A stretch of 64,000 nucleotides of DNA. It comes from Ktedonospora formicarum. GTDB lineage: Bacteria; Chloroflexota; Ktedonobacteria; Ktedonobacterales; Ktedonobacteraceae. Of this stretch, positions 8,829 through 18,337 are shown in pieces. Location: the NCBI RefSeq assembly GCF_016587355.1, contig NZ_BNJF01000001.1:2368501-2432500 (forward strand), read 5' to 3'. The notes under the pieces were generated by a model. That model was not told where the DNA came from and searched no databases. It saw nothing but the letters and a program-made list of their open reading frames with translations. Each line of letters opens with the position of its first letter. Position 1 is the first letter of the stretch. A program made the position numbers and the translations under genes.

Positions 8829-9878
8829 ATGCAGCAAGAAGCAATCTTACGCACAGAACATCTAACAAAGCGTTTCGGCACACGTACCGCTGTCGACGAC
8901 CTGGCGTTAGAGGTCTTCCGAGGCGATGTCTTTGGTCTGCTAGGCCCCAACGGTTCGGGAAAAACTACAACGATCCGTATGGTACTGGGTCTACTTCAAC
9001 CTAATCATGGATCGATTACCCTTTTAGATCAGCGCTCATCAGATAAGCATGGATATCTCCAGGCCCTACGCCGAACAGGCTCAATCGTTGAGCAACCAAC
9101 ATTCTATCCCTTCCTTTCGGGTCGCGAAAACCTGCGTGGCATGGCAACCTTCGCAGGCCTGGCCAACAATCGCATGACACATGCACGTATTGACGAAGTA
9201 TTAGAACAGGTTGGCCTGGCTGAGCGTGCCAACGATTCTTACAGAAAATATTCGCTCGGCATGAAACAGCGCCTGGGTATCGCCGCGGCACTGCTCAGTC
9301 AACCAGAACTTATCATTCTGGACGAGCCGACCAATGGGCTTGATCCCGCTGGTGTTGTTGAAATTCGCAAATTCATTGGGCAACTCGCACAACAAGGTAT
9401 TACCGTCATCGTTTCCAGCCACATTCTGTACGAAATTCAACAGGTTTGCTCACGCGTCGCCATCATCAAATTTGGAAAACTACTGGTACAGGGAAGTGTC
9501 AACGAACTGCTTTCAGACCGAGAGGGCATTCTCTTGAGCTTTAAATATCCCGATCAAGCTCACAAGGCCGAACAGGTGCTCAGAGAAGTGCAAGCCCAGA
9601 CCCCCTGGCTAAAGAGCGCAGGTTGCATTCAGGCCGAACCAGGCTCCTGGGCCCCGGTGGGAAGTACTCTCCTACAAGTAGAGGCACCCATTGACTACGC
9701 AATGGAAATCAACGCTCTCCTGGGCGAGAAAGGCATCTACGCCGCTGAAATTCGCCGTCAGGAGGCAAGTCTGGAGAAATTCTTCCTGGAATTAACCGAG
9801 GGCCAGGCGCCAGATAGCACACAATCAAGTGCCCATATCCAACAATTATCAACAACCGGGCAAGGGAGGAATGCTTAA
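8829..9878 (+). CDS. ABC transporter ATP-binding protein
   Basis: 349 residues. The Walker A motif is GPNGSGKT (39-46), the signature is SLGMKQ (142-147) in place of LSGGQ, and Walker B is LIILDE (161-166) followed by PTNGLDP and an SSH switch histidine. The C-terminal 110 residues form the extension common in drug- or antibiotic-export (BcrA/CcmA-like) ATPases. AGGAAC precedes the ATG. Its TAA shares one base with the ATG of the permease gene, so the two form a coupled two-gene operon for an exporter. The substrate is unknown. Confidence 0.95.
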   Translation: MQQEAILRTEHLTKRFGTRTAVDDLALEVFRGDVFGLLGPNGSGKTTTIRMVLGLLQPNHGSITLLDQRSSDKHGYLQALRRTGSIVEQPTFYPFLSGRENLRGMATFAGLANNRMTHARIDEVLEQVGLAERANDSYRKYSLGMKQRLGIAAALLSQPELIILDEPTNGLDPAGVVEIRKFIGQLAQQGITVIVSSHILYEIQQVCSRVAIIKFGKLLVQGSVNELLSDREGILLSFKYPDQAHKAEQVLREVQAQTPWLKSAGCIQAEPGSWAPVGSTLLQVEAPIDYAMEINALLGEKGIYAAEIRRQEASLEKFFLELTEGQAPDSTQSSAHIQQLSTTGQGRNA

Positions 9879-10771
9879 TGAAAGCCGATTCGATGATTAC
9901 CAACATCCAGGTAACACCTAGCGGTAGCTGGCTCACACAGGTTTGGCGCATGGTTGGGTGGAATGTCTACCAGATGCGCAGACGCATGATGAGCAAAATC
10001 CTGGGGCTTATTTATATCCTACCGCTACTCATCATGCTTGGCATCTTCCTTGCCATCAATAAACATGATCTGCTAGCCTACCCTAGCCTGTTTAGAAACT
10101 TCAGCGCGGTCATGAGTTCGCTAGGCCCCCTTCTTCTACCAATTCTAGCTGCGACTCTGATTGGCAGCGAATACACTTACGGCATCCAACGCCAGTTACT
10201 TGGGCGTGGCATGAGCCGTGCCCAGGTCTATACGGCACAACTCCTTTCGCTTGCGGCAATTACGTTCCTGGTGACAGGTATCACCCTCCTGGTCGGATTG
10301 TTGCTCTCGCTCATCCTTGGCGCTGCCTTTGGTGTGAAGATGGCCTTACCAGTAGGCGGTGATTGGGGTAGCTTGCTGCTATACTGGCTGACTCATACTC
10401 TCAACATCTACTTCTTTGTCACCATAGCCGTATTCATTGCCACATTAGGGCGCAACCCTATCGCGGGCACAGCCGTCGCTCTTGGCTATCAAATCTTTGA
10501 GATCCTGGTGCGCAGTATTCTCATGCTCCTTGCCAGCCTCTTCGATGTGAACGCAGCAAGAACAATCACGCATATCGTGGAATGGCTACCTGGATCCGTC
10601 ACTCAGACGGTACTAAATGGAGCAGGAGCACTACTCTTCCATGACCCAACCCCCCCCAGTAGTGCTGACGTTATGAATCCTGGCACCGCTTTCATTATTC
10701 TGTTAATCTATCTCTTCATCCTTCTCTTCGGTGGGTACCTTCTCTACAGCCGTCGAGATATGACTGAGTAA
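9878..10771 (+). CDS. ABC-2 type transporter permease
   Basis: 297 residues with about six hydrophobic segments (roughly 43-63, 85-105, 130-155, 170-190, 205-235 and 270-290) and a basic N-terminal cytoplasmic stretch. SEYTYGIQRQLLGRGMSR after the second segment is typical of the ABC-2 permease coupling region. It is translated from an overlapping TAATG after the ATPase gene and ends before a strong terminator, so the operon is these two genes. It forms the membrane channel of the exporter. Confidence 0.88.
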   Translation: MKADSMITNIQVTPSGSWLTQVWRMVGWNVYQMRRRMMSKILGLIYILPLLIMLGIFLAINKHDLLAYPSLFRNFSAVMSSLGPLLLPILAATLIGSEYTYGIQRQLLGRGMSRAQVYTAQLLSLAAITFLVTGITLLVGLLLSLILGAAFGVKMALPVGGDWGSLLLYWLTHTLNIYFFVTIAVFIATLGRNPIAGTAVALGYQIFEILVRSILMLLASLFDVNAARTITHIVEWLPGSVTQTVLNGAGALLFHDPTPPSSADVMNPGTAFIILLIYLFILLFGGYLLYSRRDMTE

Positions 10772-10794
10772 CCTCCCCTTTCCAGCAACACTTC

Positions 10795-10835
10795 AAGCCC
10801 CAATTCTCACTTTTGTGAGAATTGGGGCTTTTATT
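10795..10835 (+). terminator. Rho-independent terminator of the ABC operon
   Basis: A perfect 16-bp stem (AAGCCCCAATTCTCAC and its complement) with a TTTT loop, followed by TTATTATTA, lies 24 bases after the permease stop. Confidence 0.9.
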
Positions 10836-11036
10836 ATTACCTTCAAGAAAGCCATTGGCCGATATAGCAATGTTCATGCTGCTTAGCTGCTTGCGAATAT
10901 GGAACATCACACTCTTGTCACTATCCAGACTCAAGAGTCAGAGCACAACAGCATAAACAAAGAAGAGAGCTTGTAATGATTTGCAAACTCTCTTCTTTAC
11001 GCTATTCAGGTCTCGATTAAGGGATTTCGCTCTCGC

Positions 11037-12908
11037 TTACTCGACCGTGACGGATTTGGCGAGATTGCGAGGCTGGTCAACATTGCATCCGCGCGCGACA
11101 GCAACATAATAGGCAAAGAGTTGCAGTGGGATGGTCGCCAGCAATGGACTAAAGGCTTCCAGAGCAGACGGCACATACAGCACATCGTGAGCATGTTGCT
11201 TAATCTTCTCGTCCCCTTCGGTGGCAACAACGATGACATGCGCGTCGCGAGCACGCACCTCCTGGATGTTGCTAACAATCTTATCATAGACATGCGAAGC
11301 AGTCGCGATACCAATCAACGGCGTCTCAGGGTCAAGCAAGGCAATAGAACCGTGCTTGAGCTCACCTGCTGGAAAGCCTTCCGCATGGATATATGAAATC
11401 TCCTTCAGCTTGAGCGCTCCCTCTAAGGCCGTCGGGTAGCCCACGCCACGCCCGATGAAAACCATGCTACGGACCTGAGCCATTCTTTGAGCCAGGGGAG
11501 CAATGATATCGTCAGGGGCGTTTGCTTTATCGAGGATATCCTGGATCTGTCCAGGCAATCGCTCAAACTCATCAAGGAGCTTACGCATTTGCTCGGGTTG
11601 CACCTGTCCATTCTGCTGTCCCAGATAGAGACCTAGCAGGTAGAGGACAGAGACTGAGTTAACAAAGGTCTTAGTAGACACAACACAGATCTCGGGTCCC
11701 GCGTGCAGGTAAAGTACGGCGTCCGAGAGACGTGTAATTCCGCTGGCGACAACGTTAGTAATCGCGATCACAGGTGAACCATGCTCACGCGCCTGGCGAA
11801 CACCCACAATTGTGTCCAGAGTTTCACCCGACTGCGTCACAGCCACGCACAATGTGTCAGGCCCCATAATAGGCTCACAATAGCGAAACTCAGAGGCCGT
11901 AATTGCCTCAACCGGAATCCGCGTCCACTTTTCGATAGCATATTTGGCTAGCAAGCTAGCATGATATGATGAGCCACAGGCGACAATGACAATTCGCAGA
12001 ATATTATCCAGAGTACCGGAGGCACGTAAGGCATCCAGTTCTGGCAGGCGGAGCTCACCTTGATGTACGCGGCCTAACAAAGCACGCCGTAGGGCCTCTG
12101 GCTGCTCATTAATCTCTTTGATCGCGAAATGGGAATAGCCCCCTTTCTCAGCAGCCTCAATATCCCAATCAATAGCAAGCGGCTTACGAAGTACTTTACT
12201 CCCAGCAGAGTCAGTAATTACGACGCTATGCGGGCGTAGCTCAACGATTTCACCTTCTTCTAACACAATGATGTTGCGTGTATGCTTAAGGAGAGCAGGG
12301 ATATCGGATGCTAGAAAGTTCTCGCGCTCGCCCAAGCCCACAATCAATGGCCCCCCATTGTGGCGCGCACCTACCAGTAGGTCGGGTTGTTCGCGACTAA
12401 CAACCGCTATGGCATAGGTACCTTCAACGCGCTTCAGCGCTATTTGGAGCGCCTGAGGTAGATCGCGCTGTGCTTCACCAAAGTAGGTGTGCTCAACAAG
12501 ATGTGCCAGGACCTCAGTATCAGTCTCAGACTGGAAGACATGACCATTCGCGATCAATTCCTGGCGCAGGTCGACATAATTTTCGATGATACCATTATGG
12601 ACAAGCGATAATGTACCACTACAGTCTGTATGGGGGTGTGCATTAGTGTCATCAGGGCGTCCATGGGTTGCCCAACGTGTGTGACCGATACCCAGCGTAC
12701 CAGCCCCAGGACGCGAACCATTGGAGACAGATGCGGCGAGGTTAGCAATTTTTCCAGCGCGACGGTGGAGTTCAAGCTTGCCAGCGGCTGTGAGAACGGC
12801 AATACCAGCGGAATCATATCCGCGATACTCGAGTTTGCTTAATCCATCTAGCAGAATAGAAGTAACATCAATGCTTTCAGGTCCAACATAGCCAATGATG
12901 CCGCACAT
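11037..12908 (-). CDS. glmS: Glutamine-fructose-6-phosphate aminotransferase (isomerising)
   Basis: 623 residues, full length for GlmS, which makes glucosamine 6-phosphate from fructose 6-phosphate and glutamine, the first step toward UDP-GlcNAc and peptidoglycan. The N-terminal nucleophile Cys2 (MCGIIGYVG) starts the glutaminase domain (about 1-240), with HTRWATHG and HNGIIENY. Two SIS isomerase domains follow (CGSSYHA..., SQSGET equivalent TQSGETLDT), and the C-terminal NLAKSVTVE is canonical. A glmS ribozyme lies in the 5' leader on the same strand, so glucosamine 6-phosphate probably represses the gene by triggering mRNA self-cleavage. Confidence 0.98.
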   Translation of the reverse strand: MCGIIGYVGPESIDVTSILLDGLSKLEYRGYDSAGIAVLTAAGKLELHRRAGKIANLAASVSNGSRPGAGTLGIGHTRWATHGRPDDTNAHPHTDCSGTLSLVHNGIIENYVDLRQELIANGHVFQSETDTEVLAHLVEHTYFGEAQRDLPQALQIALKRVEGTYAIAVVSREQPDLLVGARHNGGPLIVGLGERENFLASDIPALLKHTRNIIVLEEGEIVELRPHSVVITDSAGSKVLRKPLAIDWDIEAAEKGGYSHFAIKEINEQPEALRRALLGRVHQGELRLPELDALRASGTLDNILRIVIVACGSSYHASLLAKYAIEKWTRIPVEAITASEFRYCEPIMGPDTLCVAVTQSGETLDTIVGVRQAREHGSPVIAITNVVASGITRLSDAVLYLHAGPEICVVSTKTFVNSVSVLYLLGLYLGQQNGQVQPEQMRKLLDEFERLPGQIQDILDKANAPDDIIAPLAQRMAQVRSMVFIGRGVGYPTALEGALKLKEISYIHAEGFPAGELKHGSIALLDPETPLIGIATASHVYDKIVSNIQEVRARDAHVIVVATEGDEKIKQHAHDVLYVPSALEAFSPLLATIPLQLFAYYVAVARGCNVDQPRNLAKSVTVE

Positions 12909-13078
12909 ATGAGGAAGAAACCTTTCTCTTCACCTGTAGCAGAGCACAGCATAGCCGAGCATGCGCGCTTTAGGAGCACAAGAGCGCTTCCACGCTCCCA
13001 TGTCTAAAAAAGCGCATAACTTCCCTATTGTCTACACATAAGGAGTGTGTGACACATATATGCTCTTGCTACCGCACC

Positions 13079-13223
13079 GTAAACACTTTGGCCTGTGTGT
13101 TACCACCCAGTTTTGTGTGCTTACTTCTCAGGGCTGTGACCGGCCCTGGAGGCTCCCCGCTGATGCTCCGAACAGCCTCCACCTCGTCAGCCAGGCTTCC
13201 TCCTCTAGCCTGGCCCATGCGCT
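13079..13223 (-). ncRNA. glmS ribozyme (glucosamine-6-phosphate riboswitch)
   Basis: On the minus strand the leader starts TA|GCGC at 13224-13219, the usual cleavage context (cleavage between A13223 and G13222). It continues with an 8-bp P1 (GCCAGGCU/AGCCUGGC) and then the hallmark UGACGAGGUGGAGG, identical to that part of the Bacillus cereus ribozyme as I remember it. A P2.1-type stem GUGGAGGCU/AGCCUCCA encloses UUCGGAG and AUCAGCGGGG. CACAGCC follows, and P4 pairs GUAAGCAC (13124-13117) with GUGUUUAC (13086-13079), with AGGCCAAAG just before its 3' strand. Position, strand and motif order all fit the class. The metabolite-activated ribozyme down-regulates glmS. Confidence 0.92.
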
Positions 13224-13498
13224 ACTTATTGCCTAATAATTATCGATATGAATTACTTACACCTCTGTCTATTAGACACGTTCTATGGTCCTTGCGCAGA
13301 GGCAGTGATGTCGCAGAATTTGTCTGCTTACCACTATAAACGAATGAAGTGAAAAAATGTCGCGCACGGACCCTTTTGGGTAAGCAATATCGAATATGTG
13401 GAAGCTTACCTTATACCTCATAAATCGTACGTGTCTCTATCCTGAGTATAACATAGCCCATAGCATACAATTCCAACAACATGAAGCATCATTACTCG

Positions 13499-13527
13499 AT
13501 GACGATCCCCAGGCTTAATGGTATAAT
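13499..13527 (+). promoter_or_regulatory. Possible sigma-70-type promoter of the PadR gene
   Basis: TATAAT at 13522-13527 lies about 77 bases before the PadR start. A weak -35 (ATGACG, 13499-13504) sits 17 bases upstream of it. Only the -10 is convincing. Confidence 0.4.
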
Positions 13528-13603
13528 GAAGAGTAAAGCGCCGCAAGCGGCACATCTTACGGACAGAGTTTGGAGAGACCACTAGCCTCTTTGGCGTGAT
13601 GGA

Positions 13604-14230
13604 ATGAGCGGTGTGATGTTAGTTGATCATATTGTGTTGGGGATTATTGGCCTGGCTCCCAGTTCAGGCTATGATATGCGCGCTGAAGTAGAAAAAGGCA
13701 GCATCGGCTTGCTCTCAGCCCTGAGCTTTGGTAGCATCTATCCGCGTATCAAAGCCCTGGTAGAAGACGGCCTGGTGCGGATGGAGCAGGAGGAGAAGGA
13801 CGGTCGCAAGCGCAAGGTCTATGAGCTAACCGCAAAAGGTTGGCACGAATTACAACGCTGGCTGATGGAAGAGGCCGCCGAGTATCCCCTCCCTATGCGT
13901 GACGAGCTTCTGGTCAAACTACTCTTCTGGGGAATCGCGGGAGCAGACCGTTCCATCCTACGTGAACACCTGCAAGCCCGACGTGAAGAATCTGAAGAAC
14001 TCCTCAATCATATACGCGGGCTTCAGCATGATGGTATCACCTTCGTCGACGAATATACCTCACTAGTCTTCTCATACCTCCAGATGCGACTCGAAAGCGA
14101 GCTACAATGGCTGGACACAACGAGAACCAAGCTCTTGCAAGAACCTGAACTACCCTCACAGGACCCACGGTGGCTGACGGTTCTGCAAAAGGCGCGACGC
14201 AAAAACGCTCTGGGTGAAGATGACACCTAG
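13604..14230 (+). CDS. PadR-family transcriptional regulator
   Basis: 208 residues. The N-terminal winged helix (about 5-90) has the PadR pattern: ILGIIGLAPSSGYDMRAEVE, then LSFGSIYPRIKALVEDGLV and a wing rich in charged residues (GRKRKVYELTAKG). The C-terminal half is a coiled helical dimerisation domain, placing it in the larger PadR subgroup. The start at 13604 has only a weak ribosome binding site; the in-frame ATG at 13616 is an alternative. PadR proteins usually repress an adjacent transporter or membrane gene; the membrane protein gene 155 bases downstream is a candidate target. Confidence 0.92.
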   Translation: MSGVMLVDHIVLGIIGLAPSSGYDMRAEVEKGSIGLLSALSFGSIYPRIKALVEDGLVRMEQEEKDGRKRKVYELTAKGWHELQRWLMEEAAEYPLPMRDELLVKLLFWGIAGADRSILREHLQARREESEELLNHIRGLQHDGITFVDEYTSLVFSYLQMRLESELQWLDTTRTKLLQEPELPSQDPRWLTVLQKARRKNALGEDDT

Positions 14231-14385
14231 AAAATCTTGGCTAACAATTAGTCATTGGAAGGTTCAAGCTCGCCACCCCCTTTTCGCTCTTGACGAGAAC
14301 CACATTACCTATTATGGTACTAGTTAAAGCATTACCGTAATCAGAATCGCTTTACCCTTAATACGATAGAAGGTTTGACTCTCGC

Positions 14386-14997
14386 ATGGAACTCTTAGAC
14401 TTTACTATACTCGTGCTCTCGTTTATCATTGTCGTCTTTCTGGGGCTACTGCTGTTCATTCGTCCATCGAGAGCTGTCCTTGTAGCAGCGCTGCTTGGTG
14501 GATTGGTTATGGCGGTCATAAATGTACTTGTCGATCTGGTAGCCTACCTGGCTCACTTCTGGCATTATACGTTTACCGCGCCCAAGCCAACACAGCAATT
14601 CCCACTCAATATTCGGCCCCAAGACTATTACAATCTGATTACCCATTTCCCCGTGACTTTTTATGTCAGTTCCGCGCTGGTCTTTGGTGCGCTGGTATAC
14701 TTGCTCATCTGGCGCTTTGAAGCCGGACCCAAAGCCTGGTTCGCGAAGGTTCTCCTCTATGGAGTTCCACTGTTCTGCATTCTACGCGATATCTACGGAG
14801 CCTCAACCCATACAGCCTATCTTACCTGGGAGAACACCGGGGGAATTGTACTCACTGTGCTATTCTGGCCTGTGGCTTTCTTCACGGGCTACGCGCTCTT
14901 CAAGAAGCTCGCCCCCTCCTACAGTGAGGTTGAAGCCCAACGCCAGGAAGAAGAGGAGCACACGAACTCGCTCAAAGCAGCTTCCTCTAAACAATAA
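14386..14997 (+). CDS. Polytopic membrane protein of unknown function
   Basis: 203 residues with about five membrane segments (roughly 4-25, 31-60, 88-110, 117-137 and 148-172) and a short acidic cytoplasmic tail (EVEAQRQEEEEH). AAGG precedes the ATG. No family motif is recognised. It follows a PadR regulator on the same strand and may be under its control. A long hairpin ends the unit. Confidence 0.7.
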   Translation: MELLDFTILVLSFIIVVFLGLLLFIRPSRAVLVAALLGGLVMAVINVLVDLVAYLAHFWHYTFTAPKPTQQFPLNIRPQDYYNLITHFPVTFYVSSALVFGALVYLLIWRFEAGPKAWFAKVLLYGVPLFCILRDIYGASTHTAYLTWENTGGIVLTVLFWPVAFFTGYALFKKLAPSYSEVEAQRQEEEEHTNSLKAASSKQ

Positions 14998-15020
14998 ATA
15001 TACCTTAAACACGGCCAAAT

Positions 15021-15068
15021 AATAGGAGAGCGGGGCATGTCGCGTATGACATGCCCCGCTCTCCTATT
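15021..15068. terminator. Perfect 21-bp hairpin between convergent genes
   Basis: AATAGGAGAGCGGGGCATGTC (15021-15041) and its exact complement (15048-15068) flank a 6-base loop. It lies between the stop codons of the membrane protein gene (plus) and the HAD gene (minus) and probably terminates transcription both ways, although T-tracts are short. Confidence 0.7.
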
Positions 15069-15080
15069 CCCCGTGCAACC

Positions 15081-15869
15081 TTAGTCCTCTACATCTTTAA
15101 GCACAGCAGCAAGGTCTTCATAAACCAGGTCAGGCTGGATAGTGGAATGTTCAAGTGTCGCGCGCGAAGCCCGACCAGAGAGTACCAGTAGTGTATGGGT
15201 GCTCGCGGCTTTACCCGCGAGTATATCCACGTCCAGGCCATCTCCAATCATGACCGTCTCATCTGGTGTGCTTCCAAGCGTCTGCATAGCCTCTACAAGC
15301 AAGGCTGGCTGCGGCTTGCCGATCACTTCAGGGGCAGTTGAGCTACCAGCCTCAATCGCGGCAACCATCGTGCCAGTTCCAGCGATAAAGCCATCAGCAA
15401 CTGGCAAGAGAGGGTCACGGTTAATGGCGATGAACTCGGCTCCGTTACGAACGGTCAGAATCGCCTCAGTGAGCTTCGCGTAGGTGAACTCGCGGTCCAG
15501 ACCCACAAGTACGGCATCGGCATGCTCTGTATGGGAATTCACAATCTTCAGGCCATAAGCCTGCGCGATCTCATAGAGCGGGCGCTCGCCAATCAAGTGA
15601 ATGCTCCCATTTGGGAAGCGGCGCGCAATCTGGCGAATCGCAGCCTGGCCCGCACCCAGGACATGTTGCAAGCTGCTATGGATACCCAAGCCCTGCAATT
15701 TATCCAGCACTTGCTGCTCACTGGCAAAGGAGTTGTTCGTTAAGAAGAGATATTTCTTCCCGGTACGCTCAAGCCAGTCAACAAACTCCTTCGCGCCCGG
15801 TACCAGGGTTGCGCCCCGGTAAATGACTCCGTCAAGGTCAATCAGGTAGGTAGTATATGGTGGTAACAT
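15081..15869 (-). CDS. HAD-IIA family phosphatase (NagD/PNPP-like)
   Basis: 262 residues. HAD motif I is DLDGVIYRG (about 11-19), motif II is LTNNS, the class-IIA cap with a Lys and Gly-rich entry follows in the middle, and the last acidic motif is MIGDGLDVDI, typical of NagD/p-nitrophenyl phosphatase-type enzymes. It is predicted to hydrolyse small phosphomonoesters in the cytosol. GGAGATGT precedes the ATG closely. It lies downstream of dnaA on the same strand but is separated from it by a repeat-rich spacer, so it is probably transcribed independently. Confidence 0.92.
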   Translation of the reverse strand: MLPPYTTYLIDLDGVIYRGATLVPGAKEFVDWLERTGKKYLFLTNNSFASEQQVLDKLQGLGIHSSLQHVLGAGQAAIRQIARRFPNGSIHLIGERPLYEIAQAYGLKIVNSHTEHADAVLVGLDREFTYAKLTEAILTVRNGAEFIAINRDPLLPVADGFIAGTGTMVAAIEAGSSTAPEVIGKPQPALLVEAMQTLGSTPDETVMIGDGLDVDILAGKAASTHTLLVLSGRASRATLEHSTIQPDLVYEDLAAVLKDVED

Positions 15870-15938
15870 ACATCTCCATGTAATGATTCTGTATAGGTTC
15901 CTCTTCAGGTTAGAGACTTCTCAGCGCTGACGTGCTTC

Positions 15939-16003
15939 GCAGGGATCATAGGGTGTGGGCGGATTTGCCAATGGCAAATCCGCCCACACCCTATGATCCC
16001 TGC
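15939..16003. repeat. Perfect 32-bp inverted repeat downstream of dnaA
   Basis: The arms 15939-15970 and 15972-16003 are exact reverse complements separated by one base. The motif ATGATCCCTG at the outer right end recurs as a direct copy at 16045-16054, each followed by a similar CCACCGCAGRTGGT hairpin-like unit. The block lies between the dnaA stop (16175) and the HAD gene, both minus. It could act as a dnaA terminator, but it is much longer than usual and lacks a T-tract; a REP- or MITE-like element is possible. Confidence 0.8.
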
Positions 16004-16174
16004 CATACCACCGCAGGTGGTAAGATGGGCTTTATAGCGCCTCCATGATCCCTGTAAACCACCGCAGATGGTGAAAGATCCTAAAGAGTTGCCTTCATAT
16101 GGTGTACACACTACTATCATCGACCTTGGCAAGCCTTTATGGCAACGCTTTAGGACTTCTGATAAGCGAGACAG

Positions 16175-17740
16175 CTAGGCGCGCAGGAGTTGTTCACGAA
16201 TAGCTGATACATCCTGGCGAAGGGTGGGATTCTGCTTCAGATTGCGCTCAATCTTCTCGCAGGCATGGAGCACTGTACTATGATCGCGACCACCGAAGAG
16301 TTGTCCGATCTCGAAGAGCGAGACCTGCGTCTCCTGGCGAATTAGATACATCGCAACCTGACGCGGCACAAGGACTTGCTTATCACGCTGCTTACCACAC
16401 ATAGCTTCGAAAGGCACACTATAGTACTCAGAGACCGTCTGGGCAATCTGACGACCATCCAGATTTGTTTCGCGATGATCAGCACCCAAAGACGACATAG
16501 CGGCACGTGCAACATCAATCGTCAGGTCAACCCGGTGCAATTGCTGATATGCCATCAAGCGATTCAGGCAGCCCTCAAGCTCACGAATATTCGTTTGCAC
16601 ACGACCTGCGACATACGAGATAATATCATCGGGAACGCGATAATGGAGCGCATCAGCCTTAACGCGCAGGATCGCCATACGCGTCTCCAGGTCCGGGGGC
16701 TGGATATCAGCAACTAAACCCCATTCAAAACGTGAACGTAAACGCTCCTCCAGACTGGCAATGGCCTTGGGCGGACGATCACTACAAATCACGATCTGTT
16801 TGCTCATCTCGTACAGGCTGTTAAAAGTGTGGAAAAACTCTTCCTCTGTCGATTCCTTACCTGCGATAAACTGAATATCGTCAACCAGCAGAATATCCAC
16901 TGAACGATATTTGGCGCGAAATTCCTCAGTTGTGCGATAACGGATAGCGTTAATAATCTCGTTGGTAAACTGCTCTGAGGAAACGTAGAGCACCGCCAGC
17001 CCAGTCTGCACTCCCTGCTGCCCAATCGCATGCAGGAGGTGAGTCTTTCCTAATCCTACACCTCCATAGAGAAAGAGGGGATTATATGACTCTCCTGGGG
17101 CCTCAGCGACCGCCAGCGAAGCGGCATGAGCTAACCGATTGCTGCCACCAACAATAAAGGTATCAAAGCTATAGCGTGGGTTCAGGCGATTGTTGGTGAG
17201 CATTCCTGGTTTCTGCTCATTATCCCACTGCTCTCGTGTCCCCAAGGCCCCTCCGTCCGCCTCGTATGGCACATCGGCGGAGCGCATCATCCTCTGAGAA
17301 GCAGAGCGCGTGACATTGAGATTATAAGCTGAAGTTGTATTTTGCTGGGGAAGAGGACTATTCGATGATGGAGGAGTAGGGATAGGTGGGCGAGGCATAA
17401 CGACGCCTTTAGGTTCAATGGGCCTCTTCTCTTCCTGTTCGTGCACAACCACCAGCACAACAGGCGCTCCTGTGACCTCGCTCAAAGCTTCCTCTACTAC
17501 CTGACGCCAGTGAGACTCGATAACATCTCGAGCCAGGTCATTATTCACCTGCAAGGTCAGATAGAGAGAATCCCCATCCGAAGTTGCATCATCAGCGGCG
17601 GAGGCCTTTGAAGCCTGTAATTGTGCGCCCTGCAACCATTGACGGCTCACTGTATCAAGGGACGCATGTTGAAGTCGCTCAAGCGTTGAGCGCCAGATTG
17701 TAGCAGTGTTCACACGTAAGCAAGCGGCATAGGTCCTCAT
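16175..17740 (-). CDS. dnaA: Chromosomal replication initiator DnaA
   Basis: 521 residues. Domain I (about 10-100) is followed by a variable Pro/Ser-rich linker, then the AAA+ domain starting [20 protein letters not shown]. Walker A is GGVGLGKT (226-233), Walker B is LLVDDIQF, and the arginine-finger region [10 protein letters not shown] is intact. The domain IV signature is [13 protein letters not shown]. It binds DnaA boxes and opens the origin. A start a few residues downstream (GTG at 17713) is possible since typical domain I begins near TIWRSTLE. No dnaN, rnpA or rpmH is adjacent, and no DnaA-box cluster is seen upstream. Confidence 0.98.
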   Translation of the reverse strand: MRTYAACLRVNTATIWRSTLERLQHASLDTVSRQWLQGAQLQASKASAADDATSDGDSLYLTLQVNNDLARDVIESHWRQVVEEALSEVTGAPVVLVVVHEQEEKRPIEPKGVVMPRPPIPTPPSSNSPLPQQNTTSAYNLNVTRSASQRMMRSADVPYEADGGALGTREQWDNEQKPGMLTNNRLNPRYSFDTFIVGGSNRLAHAASLAVAEAPGESYNPLFLYGGVGLGKTHLLHAIGQQGVQTGLAVLYVSSEQFTNEIINAIRYRTTEEFRAKYRSVDILLVDDIQFIAGKESTEEEFFHTFNSLYEMSKQIVICSDRPPKAIASLEERLRSRFEWGLVADIQPPDLETRMAILRVKADALHYRVPDDIISYVAGRVQTNIRELEGCLNRLMAYQQLHRVDLTIDVARAAMSSLGADHRETNLDGRQIAQTVSEYYSVPFEAMCGKQRDKQVLVPRQVAMYLIRQETQVSLFEIGQLFGGRDHSTVLHACEKIERNLKQNPTLRQDVSAIREQLLRA

Positions 17741-17947
17741 TATCCATGCAGAATCAGAGGAATGCGCCGCCCTCCTTTCTTACCATACCCTTGCGGGGCC
17801 GTTTTGGGTCCAACCAGTCAAACCGCACCCTCACGCGGGTACTGTGAGCCTCTCCTTATACGAAAATCCGAACATGTTGGTGCCAATCATGTTGAGACAG
17901 CCAGAGTCCCGATCGCATAAACCTTAGCGGTTTACCAGATGATAGCG

Positions 17948-18337
17948 TTACTCTTCGGCCAGCGCCACACACTCGATCTCAACTAGAGATTTGCGTGGCA
18001 ATTCTGCGACCGCAATAGCGGAACGTGCGGGCAAGGTGTCACCAGTAAAATAGGTTGCGTACACAGCATTGACAGCCTGGAAATGATCCATGGTAGTCAG
18101 GAAGACGGTGGTCTTCACCACACGCTGAAGGGAAGAGCCAGCAGCTTGAAGTACTGCCTGAAGATTCTGCAAAACACGATGCGCCTGAGCGGTAACATCT
18201 TCACCAACGATCTCGCCACTAACTGGATCAAGGGGGATCTGCCCTGAAGTATAGATAAACTGACCATAGCGGATCGCCTGGCTATAAGGTCCGATGGCAG
18301 CCGGGGCCTCTTGCGTATGAATCTTCTTGAGTTCCAT
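17948..18337 (-). CDS. RidA family (YjgF/YER057c) enamine/imine deaminase
   Basis: 129 residues from the ATG at 18337, preceded by GGAG with 9-base spacing; a GTG five codons upstream is less likely. The family trimer hydrolyses reactive 2-aminoacrylate and related imines. GPYSQAIRYG near the N-terminus, TSGQIPLDP, the LQNLQAVLQAAGSSL helix and the LPARSAIAVAELP loop with the substrate-binding Arg are all present, followed by VEIECVAL. It lies just upstream of dnaA on the same strand with a 207-base gap. Confidence 0.95.
   Translation of the reverse strand: MELKKIHTQEAPAAIGPYSQAIRYGQFIYTSGQIPLDPVSGEIVGEDVTAQAHRVLQNLQAVLQAAGSSLQRVVKTTVFLTTMDHFQAVNAVYATYFTGDTLPARSAIAVAELPRKSLVEIECVALAEE

Larger units (their letters stand above)
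12909..13603. other. Long glmS leader and divergent promoter region
   Basis: About 700 bases between glmS (minus) and the PadR regulator (plus). The minus strand carries a glmS ribozyme at 13079-13223, leaving about 170 bases of mRNA between the ribozyme and the start codon. The part nearer the PadR gene contains a TATAAT at 13522. Reading frames across the ribozyme are rejected. Confidence 0.7.

Noticed and set aside
13028..13339. Plus-strand reading frames of 63-103 codons
   Set aside because: They lie across the glmS ribozyme, lack a ribosome binding site and show no protein-like pattern.
15905..16132. 75-codon minus-strand frame
   Set aside because: It is produced by the palindromic repeat block and has no ribosome binding site.
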